Positions 57,574 to 64,000 of a stretch of 64,000 nt of DNA are shown piece after piece (position 1 is the stretch's first letter; each line of letters opens with the position of its first letter). Source of the DNA: Acidisphaera sp. S103. Lineage in GTDB: Bacteria; Pseudomonadota; Alphaproteobacteria; Acetobacterales; Acetobacteraceae. The stretch spans positions 91,080 to 155,079 of the forward strand of contig NZ_LMUJ01000024.1 of the NCBI RefSeq assembly GCF_009765975.1. The letters are read 5' to 3'. A program made the position numbers and the translations under genes. The notes beneath the pieces were generated by a model, which searched no databases, was not told the DNA's origin, and saw only the letters and a list, made by a program, of their open reading frames with translations.

Positions 57574-58524
57574 TCAGCGGACGTTACGGAACCGTTCCAC
57601 CGCCGCGACCAGGGCGCGTCTGATGCCGGGTTCCAGCGCCGAGTGCCCGGCATCCGGCACGATGGTCATACGAGCATTGCGCCACGACGCCGTCAGGTCG
57701 AACGCGGTGACGGCCGGGCAAATCATGTCGTAACGACCTTGCACGATCTCCGCCGGGATTTGGCTGATGCGGTCCATGTGACCCAACAGGCCGCCTTGTG
57801 GCAGGAACAGGCCGTGGGCGAAGTAGAAGGCCTCGATGCGCGCGAGACCGAGGGCGGTGCGGTCCTGGGAGAAACCGTTGACCGTCTCCGGGCTGGGCAG
57901 CAGCGTGCTGCAGGTGCCTTCATAAACGGACCAGGCTCGGGCGGCGGGCAGGTGGACCGACGGATCGGGGTCGGTCAGGCGACGCAGATAGGCGCCCAGC
58001 AAGTCGGTGCGTTCGGCCTCCGGCAGGAAGCCGGTGAAGGCAGCGTGTGCCTCGGGGAAGACGGCTTGCATGCCGTGCAGAAACCATTCGACTTCCCGCG
58101 GGCGGCCCAGGAAGACGCCGCGCAGGACCGCGCCGGCGACGCGGTCGGGGTGCGCCTGGGCATAGGCCAGCGCCAGGGTCGATCCCCAGGAGCCGCCGAA
58201 CAGCAGGAAACGGTCGATCGCCAGGTGACGGCGCAGGGTTTCGATGTCCGCGACGAGGTCGGGGGTGGTGTTGTCGGTCAGTCCGCCGAGTGGCCGGGAT
58301 CGCCCCGCGCCGCGCTGGTCGAAGATGATGATGCGCCAGAAATGCGGGTCGAAAAAGCGGCGATGCACCGCGCCGGCGCCGGCCCCTGGGCCGCCATGCA
58401 GGAATAGCGCCGGGCGGCCGTTCGGGTTGCCGGCTTGTTCCCAATACATCACGTGTCCGCCGGACAACGGCAGGTAACCGGTCTCGTATGGGCCAATCTC
58501 AGGGAAAAGGTCGCCGCGGGGCAT
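57574..58524 (-). CDS. pip: Prolyl aminopeptidase
   Basis: 316-residue cytoplasmic peptidase releasing N-terminal proline. LFPEIGPYETGYLPLSGGHV starts it, FLHGGPGAGAGAVHRRFFDP and RIIIFDQRGAGRSRPLG are the hydrolase core, LLFGGSWGSTLALAYAQ holds the nucleophile Ser (GGSWGS), and the catalytic Asp/His lie in VQGRYDMICP and VPDAGHSALEP. Length and motifs match peptidase family S33. It is 48 bases upstream of the MFS gene on the same strand. Confidence 0.95.
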   Translation of the reverse strand: MPRGDLFPEIGPYETGYLPLSGGHVMYWEQAGNPNGRPALFLHGGPGAGAGAVHRRFFDPHFWRIIIFDQRGAGRSRPLGGLTDNTTPDLVADIETLRRHLAIDRFLLFGGSWGSTLALAYAQAHPDRVAGAVLRGVFLGRPREVEWFLHGMQAVFPEAHAAFTGFLPEAERTDLLGAYLRRLTDPDPSVHLPAARAWSVYEGTCSTLLPSPETVNGFSQDRTALGLARIEAFYFAHGLFLPQGGLLGHMDRISQIPAEIVQGRYDMICPAVTAFDLTASWRNARMTIVPDAGHSALEPGIRRALVAAVERFRNVR

Positions 58525-58652
58525 GATGGCGCGATGTTACAGGCCAACGCGCCGTTGGGGAACAGAAGTTTGGCTGTTCCTGTGGCGTATGCGGTTGCGT
58601 GGGGTGATCCCGTTGGCGAATACTCCGCGGCAAGCAATGGGGGGCGGGTACG

Positions 58653-60188
58653 ATGACAGCACCGATGACGGGTGCGGAATACCTTGAGTCGCTGGATGAT
58701 GGGCGCGTGGTCTACATCTATGGCGAGCGCGTCGCCAAGGTCACCGAACACCCGGCATTCCGCAACACCGCGCGCATGATCGCTCGGCTGTATGACGCGA
58801 TGCACGATCCGGAGCGGCGGTCGAAGCTGATGGTGCCGACGGATACCGGGAATGGCGGTGTGACGCACGCGTTCTTCAAGGCGCCGAAGACCGCCGACGA
58901 TCTGATGGCCGGGCGCGATGCGATCGCGGAATGGGCCAGGATCACCTATGGCTGGGTGGGCCGGTCGCCGGATTACAAGGCGGCGTTCCTGGCGACGCTG
59001 GGTGCCAACGCGGATTTCTATGCGCCGTATCAGGACAATGCCCGGCGCTGGTACCAGTTCAGCCAGGAACGCGTGCCGTTCATCAACCACGCGATCATCC
59101 ACCCGCCGGTGGACCGGGACCGGCCGCCCGATCAGGTCAGCGACGTCTGCTGCCACGTGGTGCGGGAAACGGATGCCGGGATCGTGGTCTCCGGAGCCAA
59201 AGTGGTTGCCACCGGGTCGGTGCTGACCAACTACACGTTCGTTGCGCATCACGGGCTGATCCCGTTGCAGGACAAATCCTATGCCGCGGTGTTCATGGTT
59301 CCCACAAACGCATCCGGCATCAAATTCATCTGCCGCACGTCCTACGAAATGACCGCGACCGCGATGGGCAGCCCGTTCGACTACCCGTTGTCGAGCCGGC
59401 TGGATGAGAACGATGCCATCTTCATCATGGATGAGGTCCTGGTACCGTGGGAGAACGTTTTTGTTTATGGCGACGTAGAGAAGGCCAACAACTTCTTTCC
59501 TCGGACGGGGTTTCTGCCTCGGTTCGGCGTGCATGGCTGCACCCGGCTGGGGGTCAAGTTGGATTTCATCTCCGGCCTGCTACTGAAGGCGGTGGAGGCT
59601 TCCGGCACCAAGGATTATCGTGGTGTGCAGGCGAATGTGGGGGAGGTGATTGCCTGGCGAAACATGTTCTGGGGTCTGTCCGACGCCATGGTGCGCGATC
59701 CGAAACCCTGGGTCGGCGACTACGTGCAACCCAACATGGAGCCGGTGAACGCCTATATGATCCTCGCGACGATGGCCTATACGAAGATCAAGTACATCAT
59801 CGAACAAACGGTCGCCTCCGGGCTGATCTACCTGAACAGCCATGCGCGGGATTTCGGCAATCCGGAGATACGTCCGTATCTCGACAAGTATCTACGTGGG
59901 TCGAATGGATACACCGCCGAGGACCGGGTGAAGCTGATGAAACTGCTGTGGGACAGCATCGCCTCGGAGTTCGGCGGGCGGCACGAGCTGTATGAGATCA
60001 ACTACGCCGGGTCGACTGAGGAAATCCGGCGGTATTGCCTGTTCGGGGCTGAGGCTTCGGGGAATGCGGCGATGTTCAAGGGGTTCGCGGAACAGTGTAT
60101 GGCGGAATATGACTTGAACGGGTGGACGGTGCCGGATCTGAGCGATCCGGGGGCTTTGAGCTACCATTTGATGCGGGGAGGAGGGTGA
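58653..60188 (+). CDS. 4-hydroxyphenylacetate 3-hydroxylase family protein (HpaB-like)
   Basis: 511 residues of the FADH2-dependent HpaB family. [20 protein letters not shown] is the N-terminus, ACAD-like middle domain includes [40 protein letters not shown] and [21 protein letters not shown]-terminal [20 protein letters not shown] is conserved. Such enzymes need a separate flavin reductase, not present here. It may hydroxylate a phenolic substrate or, as in 4-hydroxybutyryl-CoA dehydratase relatives, dehydrate; the former is more common. Divergent from pip. Confidence 0.9.
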   Translation: MTAPMTGAEYLESLDDGRVVYIYGERVAKVTEHPAFRNTARMIARLYDAMHDPERRSKLMVPTDTGNGGVTHAFFKAPKTADDLMAGRDAIAEWARITYGWVGRSPDYKAAFLATLGANADFYAPYQDNARRWYQFSQERVPFINHAIIHPPVDRDRPPDQVSDVCCHVVRETDAGIVVSGAKVVATGSVLTNYTFVAHHGLIPLQDKSYAAVFMVPTNASGIKFICRTSYEMTATAMGSPFDYPLSSRLDENDAIFIMDEVLVPWENVFVYGDVEKANNFFPRTGFLPRFGVHGCTRLGVKLDFISGLLLKAVEASGTKDYRGVQANVGEVIAWRNMFWGLSDAMVRDPKPWVGDYVQPNMEPVNAYMILATMAYTKIKYIIEQTVASGLIYLNSHARDFGNPEIRPYLDKYLRGSNGYTAEDRVKLMKLLWDSIASEFGGRHELYEINYAGSTEEIRRYCLFGAEASGNAAMFKGFAEQCMAEYDLNGWTVPDLSDPGALSYHLMRGGG

Positions 60189-60248
60189 TGATGGCCTCCT
60201 GCCGCTCCTGCGCTGCTATTTCCGCCTTACTTCCTTACATTGACATCT

Positions 60249-60324
60249 ATGCTCGCGACAATCACTGCCAAAAACCAACTGATCCTTCCTAAGTGTGTTG
60301 TGCAGGCGCTTGGTTCTCCGGGCG
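60249..60324 (+). pseudogene. Antitoxin remnant (AbrB/SpoVT type)
   Basis: MLATITAKNQLILPKCVVQA followed by LG reads as the swapped-hairpin AbrB N-terminus of a VapB-like antitoxin. Similarity ends after about 24 codons; the frame continues into unrelated Cys/Arg-rich sequence and stops. A PIN-toxin remnant follows in another frame. Confidence 0.7.
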
Positions 60325-60459
60325 GTGTTCATTGCGCTGATGCTGTCGGCCGGCGCGGATATTCCGGTGAGCGGCGATGCAGATCTGACCGTGCCGCGCG
60401 ATGTGGTGGCGGTGGTTTCGGTAGCTGAGTTGAAAAACATATTGGATGGCGATGGGGAG
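60316..60459 (+). pseudogene. PIN-domain toxin C-terminal remnant
   Basis: In a frame different from the antitoxin remnant, LRAVFIALMLSAGADIPVSG followed by DADLTVPRDVVAVVSVAELK looks like the C-terminal part of a PIN (VapC) toxin, whose usual motif is ADxIVSGDxDLL. The catalytic N-terminal half is missing. Together with the upstream fragment this suggests an internal deletion joined an antitoxin 5' end to a toxin 3' end. Confidence 0.6.
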
Positions 60460-60493
60460 GCCCTTTCGTTACGCCCCCAAAAGACCGAGCTTA

Positions 60494-61066
60494 CTACTGC
60501 CAGGAAGACAGTTTCGTCATATCGATCGCCTGCGCATAGGCCAGTTTGTCGTCATTCGTCGCGCTGCCGTTGATCACGATCAGGATGCGATTATTCACCA
60601 GCATCTGGATCTCATTGTTGTTGGTCTGGATCGCTCGCTGGCTGCCGACACGGATCAGTTTACCCATCGCGCCGGCGATCGCGGGGTTGGCCATCACCAT
60701 GGCCAACTGTGACAGCACGGGGGAATCGGCGATCACCTGGATCTCGACATTCTGACCGGTGGCGTTGTGGTAGCGGCGAGTGGCCTGGCTGCCGCCGCCC
60801 ATGAGACCGAGCGCGGCGGTCTGGGTTTCGGGCTTTTCGGCCTGCCAGCCAGGCAGGGCGTCCGGCAGCGCCGCCCCCAGCCCCGCGGCGGTACGCTGGG
60901 CGAGAAGCTGAAGCGCTTCCTGCATCGCCGTGCGGGCGGCCGCGATCTGGCCGGCCTGGTAGGCGCGTGTCGCCTCCGCCAACGAGTCCGCGACGTCATC
61001 CGCCCGGGCGTGAGGTGGCAGCAGCAGCGGCAACGTGGCGAGTAAAAGCAGGATTTGTCGGCGCAT
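60494..61066 (-). CDS. Secreted hypothetical protein
   Basis: 190 residues. Signal peptide MRRQILLLLATLPLLLPPHA, then cleavage near RADD. A helical segment (LAEATRAYQAGQIAAARTAM, then QEALQLLAQRT) precedes a domain with LPDALPGWQAEKPETQTAAL and RYHNATGQNVEIQVIADSPV; it ends AQAIDMTKLSSWQ. GGAG lies six bases before the ATG at 61066. The mid-domain resembles periplasmic proteins with unknown role in alphaproteobacteria. No partner is obvious. Confidence 0.75.
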   Translation of the reverse strand: MRRQILLLLATLPLLLPPHARADDVADSLAEATRAYQAGQIAAARTAMQEALQLLAQRTAAGLGAALPDALPGWQAEKPETQTAALGLMGGGSQATRRYHNATGQNVEIQVIADSPVLSQLAMVMANPAIAGAMGKLIRVGSQRAIQTNNNEIQMLVNNRILIVINGSATNDDKLAYAQAIDMTKLSSWQ

Positions 61067-61191
61067 CACCATCTCCGGGTCGATTCGTCCTCCTAACATT
61101 ATACTACAATGGCCGCGTGAGTGAAGCGTGATGACTGGTGGGCGTCCAAACGATCCGTCGCCAAGGGTGGCCGGAGTTGATAGAAGGCCGC

Positions 61192-61548
61192 ATGCAACGC
61201 ATCTGGATCGGTTTGGGCTCGTTGGCCGGCTTCGGCGCGGTGGCGATGGCGGCGTTCGCGGCGCATGGCATTGGCGACGCGACTGCCGCGCGCATCGTCG
61301 GCAGCGGCGTGCAGATGCAGGGCTGGCACGCGCTGGCTTTGTTGGCCACCGGCCTGTGGCTGCCGCGTGGGGGATGGCTGGCGCAGGCCGCGGGGTTGGC
61401 CTTTACGGTCGGCTTGGTGCTGTTTTGCGGCGCGGTCTACTCGCTTGGTTTGGCGGGGGTGTCGTGGGGTATCCTGGCGCCGACGGGCGGTGTGTTGCTG
61501 ATGATCGGTTGGCTGCTGCTTGGTGCCTCCGCATTGCGCGGCCGATGA
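61192..61548 (+). CDS. DUF423 family membrane protein
   Basis: 118 residues with four TM helices: IWIGLGSLAGFGAVAMAAFA, HALALLATGLWL, AAGLAFTVGLVLFCGAVYSL and LAPTGGVLLMIGWLLLGASA. AAFAAHGI and the FCGAVY...APTGG motifs are diagnostic of DUF423 (YgdD-like). Function unknown. The stop overlaps the start of the methyltransferase gene. In E. coli the DUF423 gene ygdD is also next to the methyltransferase gene rlmM, so the pairing is a known synteny. Confidence 0.9.
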   Translation: MQRIWIGLGSLAGFGAVAMAAFAAHGIGDATAARIVGSGVQMQGWHALALLATGLWLPRGGWLAQAAGLAFTVGLVLFCGAVYSLGLAGVSWGILAPTGGVLLMIGWLLLGASALRGR

Positions 61549-62447
61549 TCGGGGCTGCTTATCTGGCCGCCGAGGACTTTGAGGCGCCGTTGGCCGAGGA
61601 ATTGGGGCGCCGAGGTGTGACCATCGATGCGTGGCATGGCCGGTTGGCGTTGTCGCCCGATCCGCCAGCGCAGGCGGCGTGGGCACTGGATATCTGGACC
61701 GACCCGCGGGAGATTGCGGTTCCTACCGTGAAGGCGGCGGCCGATGCGTTGCGGGCGATGCAGCGCAATTGGGGGGCGTATGGCGCCGCGCATCACCGCC
61801 GCATGGCGCTGATCGCCGAACGGCTGCCACCGGTGAAGGGGAGGCCGCTGGTGTTTCCGGAGTCGGCGCCAGGGTCGCATCTGGGTGGCTGGACGCTGCT
61901 GGCGCCGGACCGGATGCTGGCCAGTTCGGCCAAATCCAGCCCGTTCGTCAATGGCGAATGCCATTTCGTCGAGGATCATATCGGGCCGCCCAGCAGAGCG
62001 TATTTGAAGCTGTGGGAGGCGCTGGTGCGGTTCGGGCGCTGGCCGGCGGCGGGCGAGCAATGCCTCGATCTGGGGGCTTCTCCGGGTGGGTGGACCTGGG
62101 TGCTGGCGAAGCTGGGGGCCGACGTGACGGCGGTGGACAAGGCGCCTCTGGCTGCCAGCGTCGCGGCAATGCCGGGTGTGACGGAGCGGCTGGATAGCGC
62201 GTTCGGGATGGTGCCGGAGCCGGTGGATTGGCTGTTCAGCGACATCATCGCCTACCCGGACCGGTTGCTGGCCCTGGTCCGCCGTTGGATCGAGGCGGGG
62301 GCTGCCCGGTATATCGTCTGCACCATCAAGTTCCAGGGGGCGACGGATCACGAGGCGGCGGAGGCTTTTGCCGCCATTCCGAACGGGCAGGTCGTCCACC
62401 TGTTCCACAACAAGCATGAGCTGACCTTCCTATGGGGTGCTTGCTGA
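61545..62447 (+). CDS. RlmM-like SAM-dependent methyltransferase
   Basis: 300 residues. The SAM-binding motif I is QCLDLGASPGGWTWVLAKLG near 168-187, followed by ADVTAVDKAPLA, the K-D-K-type catalytic residues in DWLFSDIIAYPDRL and CTIKFQG, and a THUMP-like N-terminal half (ALDIWTDPREIAVPTVKAAA). It resembles the 23S rRNA ribose methyltransferase RlmM/FtsJ group. The start overlaps the DUF423 gene stop, copying the ygdD-rlmM neighbourhood known from gammaproteobacteria. Confidence 0.85.
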   Translation: MIGAAYLAAEDFEAPLAEELGRRGVTIDAWHGRLALSPDPPAQAAWALDIWTDPREIAVPTVKAAADALRAMQRNWGAYGAAHHRRMALIAERLPPVKGRPLVFPESAPGSHLGGWTLLAPDRMLASSAKSSPFVNGECHFVEDHIGPPSRAYLKLWEALVRFGRWPAAGEQCLDLGASPGGWTWVLAKLGADVTAVDKAPLAASVAAMPGVTERLDSAFGMVPEPVDWLFSDIIAYPDRLLALVRRWIEAGAARYIVCTIKFQGATDHEAAEAFAAIPNGQVVHLFHNKHELTFLWGAC

Positions 62448-62495
62448 TCGGCGGCGGCTTCGGCTAGATGCGGGCAGCGATGGTTGGGGGCGTGC

Positions 62496-63203
62496 ATGGC
62501 GGTCAATAAGGTTTTTCCGAGTGCGAAGGCGGCCCTGACCGGGCTGTTGCACGACGGCATGACGATCATGTCGGGCGGGTTCGGTCTGTGCGGCATTCCT
62601 TCGGCGCTGATCGAGGCGGTGCGGGACAGCGGCGTGAAGGACCTGACCATCATCTCCAACAACGCCGGCATCGACGATGCCGGGTTGGGGTTGCTGCTGC
62701 AGACGCGGCAGGTGCGGAAGATGATCAGTTCGTACGTCGGAGAGAATGCGGCGTTCGCCAAGCAGTACCTGGCGGGGGAACTGGAGATCGAGTTCAACCC
62801 GCAAGGCACGTTGGCGGAACGAATCCGCGCCGGCGGGGCGGGTATTCCAGCGTTCTTTACCGCGACCGGTGCGGGGACGCAGATCGCCGAAGGTAAAGTG
62901 CAGCAGGAATTCGATGGACGGCTGTATGTGCAGGAGCGCGGGTTACGGGCCGACCTGTCGATCGTGCATGCCTGGAAGGCCGATACCGAGGGCAACCTGA
63001 TCTACCGCAAGACCGCCAGGAATTTCAATCCGATCATGGCCACGGCTGGGGAAACGGTGGTGGTGGAAGTGGAAGAACTGCTCGAACCCGGTCAGATCGA
63101 CGGCGATCATATCGTTACGGCTGGAATTTTCGTCAACCGCATCGTCAAACTGGATACGGTAGACAAACGGATTGAACAACGCACCGTGCGCAAGCGCGCT
63201 TAA
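62496..63203 (+). CDS. scoA: 3-oxoacid CoA-transferase subunit A
   Basis: 235 residues. [36 protein letters not shown] and [20 protein letters not shown] are standard alpha-subunit motifs, followed by [20 protein letters not shown] and [20 protein letters not shown]. Transfers CoA from succinyl-CoA to acetoacetate or a related 3-oxoacid. The ATG at 62496 is used. It is 13 bases upstream of subunit B. Confidence 0.95.
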   Translation: MAVNKVFPSAKAALTGLLHDGMTIMSGGFGLCGIPSALIEAVRDSGVKDLTIISNNAGIDDAGLGLLLQTRQVRKMISSYVGENAAFAKQYLAGELEIEFNPQGTLAERIRAGGAGIPAFFTATGAGTQIAEGKVQQEFDGRLYVQERGLRADLSIVHAWKADTEGNLIYRKTARNFNPIMATAGETVVVEVEELLEPGQIDGDHIVTAGIFVNRIVKLDTVDKRIEQRTVRKRA

Positions 63204-63216
63204 GGGAGTTGGAATC

Positions 63217-63876
63217 ATGCCCTGGACCCGTGACCAGATGGCCGCTCGGGCGGCCCGCGAACTTGAAGATGGATTCTATGTGAATCTGGGGATCGGCATT
63301 CCGACCCTGGTGGCGAACCATATTCCCGATGGCATGTCGATTCAGTTGCACTCCGAAAACGGTATGCTGGGGATGGGAGCTTTTCCGTTCGAGGGCGATG
63401 AGGACGCCGACCTGATCAATGCCGGCAAGCAGACGGTGACGGAACTGCCGACGACCAGCTTCTTCGACAGCGCCGCCAGCTTTGCGATGGTGCGCGGCGG
63501 GCATATCAATATTTCCATACTCGGTGCGCTGCAGGTGTCTGAGAACGGCGACCTGGCGAATTGGATGATCCCCGGGAAGATGGTCAAGGGGATGGGCGGG
63601 GCGATGGACCTGGTGGCCGGTGTGAAGCGGGTGGTGGTGCTGATGGAGCACACGGCCGGCGGCAAGCCGAAGTTGCTGAAGCGGTGCAACCTGCCGCTGA
63701 CCGGGGCGGGCGTGGTCGATTTGATCATCACCGACCTGGGGGTGTTCCAGGTCACGGCGAAAGGCCACGACGGGCTGGTGCTGGTGGATATCGCGCCGGG
63801 CGTGACGCTGGCTGAGCTGCGGGAGAAGACCGAGGCTCCGTTCAGCGTCGCCGCCGATTTGAAGGTCGCGGCCTGA
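63217..63876 (+). CDS. scoB: 3-oxoacid CoA-transferase subunit B
   Basis: 219 residues. [20 protein letters not shown] near the N-terminus and [12 protein letters not shown] with the catalytic Glu (LHSENG) are diagnostic. [20 protein letters not shown] and [20 protein letters not shown] are conserved too. AAGGGAG precedes the ATG. Together with subunit A it forms the heteromeric SCOT enzyme for ketone-body or polyhydroxybutyrate-derived acetoacetate use. Confidence 0.96.
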   Translation: MPWTRDQMAARAARELEDGFYVNLGIGIPTLVANHIPDGMSIQLHSENGMLGMGAFPFEGDEDADLINAGKQTVTELPTTSFFDSAASFAMVRGGHINISILGALQVSENGDLANWMIPGKMVKGMGGAMDLVAGVKRVVVLMEHTAGGKPKLLKRCNLPLTGAGVVDLIITDLGVFQVTAKGHDGLVLVDIAPGVTLAELREKTEAPFSVAADLKVAA

Positions 63877-63942
63877 TTGTTTGAGATTGTGTCACTGTCG
63901 GACGGGTGCGTTTAGGCACGCGTTTGCCGGGTGAGAACGAAG

Positions 63943-64000
63943 GCAAGGCGTGCATGGCGGGTTTTTGCTCGCCATGACGGGTTGATGCGTGCATGGCGGG
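63943..64000. repeat. Palindromic repeat related to the GIY-YIG flank
   Basis: 63943-63981 (GCAAGGCGTGCATGGCGGG, then GCCATGACGG) matches the right half of the 42545-42642 element in the same order, with a hairpin CATGGCG...CGCCATG (63953-63976). A further GCATGGCGGG copy starts near 63990 and runs off the right edge. Confidence 0.85.

Overview
The window is GC-rich chromosomal DNA of an alphaproteobacterium, most likely in or near the Acetobacteraceae/Rhodospirillales. The grounds are high GC with strong G/C third-position preference, an F1-only ATP synthase operon in the order atpH-A-G-D-C, an RcnB-like secreted protein, a direct-repeat LexA-type box (GAAC-N7-GAAC), and several families of palindromic intergenic repeats. 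Genus cannot be fixed from the sequence alone. I saw no rRNA, tRNA, CRISPR array, phage module or intact transposase.

Layout. 1-3134 (minus): glycosyltransferase pair (TIGR04282/TIGR04283 type), a beta-lactamase-fold serine hydrolase and an enoyl-CoA hydratase that runs off the left edge, all in one tight operon. 3135-3816: gene-free, with an inverted repeat pair. 3817-10512 (plus): a CUT2-type sugar ABC importer (ATPase, permease, binding protein), an LVIVD-repeat protein, a GntR/FCD regulator and a Tat-exported amidohydrolase, apparently one catabolic operon. 10698-22972: small secreted protein, large hybrid sensor kinase, enoyl-CoA hydratase, glucose-6-phosphate dehydrogenase, DUF6197-like protein, RcnB-like protein, DUF2252 and DUF4239 proteins, and a divergent AraC regulator/SDR pair. 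23103-31322: class III aminotransferase, gamma-glutamyltransferase, two poorly characterised proteins, chemoreceptor, MFS transporter.

31542-36496 is the F1 ATP synthase operon, ending in a clear intrinsic terminator. It is followed by a ferritin-like protein, a second class III aminotransferase and a HpcH/HpaI aldolase. 40064-44157 holds leuB, leuD and leuC for leucine biosynthesis. leuC and leuD are separated by a small GIY-YIG gene on the opposite strand, flanked by palindromic repeats. 44233-49386 is a mixed set: flavoprotein, Uma2 protein, thioesterase/HxlR pair, DsbA-family isomerase, proline-rich secreted protein and ABM monooxygenase.

49847-60188 looks like an accessory catabolic region. 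A minus-strand series encodes an MFS permease, a second LeuC/LeuD pair, an acyl-CoA-dehydrogenase-fold flavoenzyme, a beta-hydroxyacid dehydrogenase, a polysaccharide-deacetylase-fold enzyme and an alpha/beta hydrolase. A prolyl aminopeptidase and an HpaB-type hydroxylase follow. The right end carries a decayed toxin-antitoxin locus, a secreted protein, a DUF423/methyltransferase pair and the two subunits of a 3-oxoacid CoA-transferase.

The most interesting signals are: (1) the GIY-YIG gene embedded in a palindromic repeat family that recurs elsewhere in the window; (2) a dispersed double-hairpin repeat that supplies the start codon and most of the signal peptide of gamma-glutamyltransferase; (3) the second LeuCD pair inside a catabolic gene set; (4) the CUT2/LVIVD/amidohydrolase operon; and (5) a LexA-type box before a gene of unknown function.
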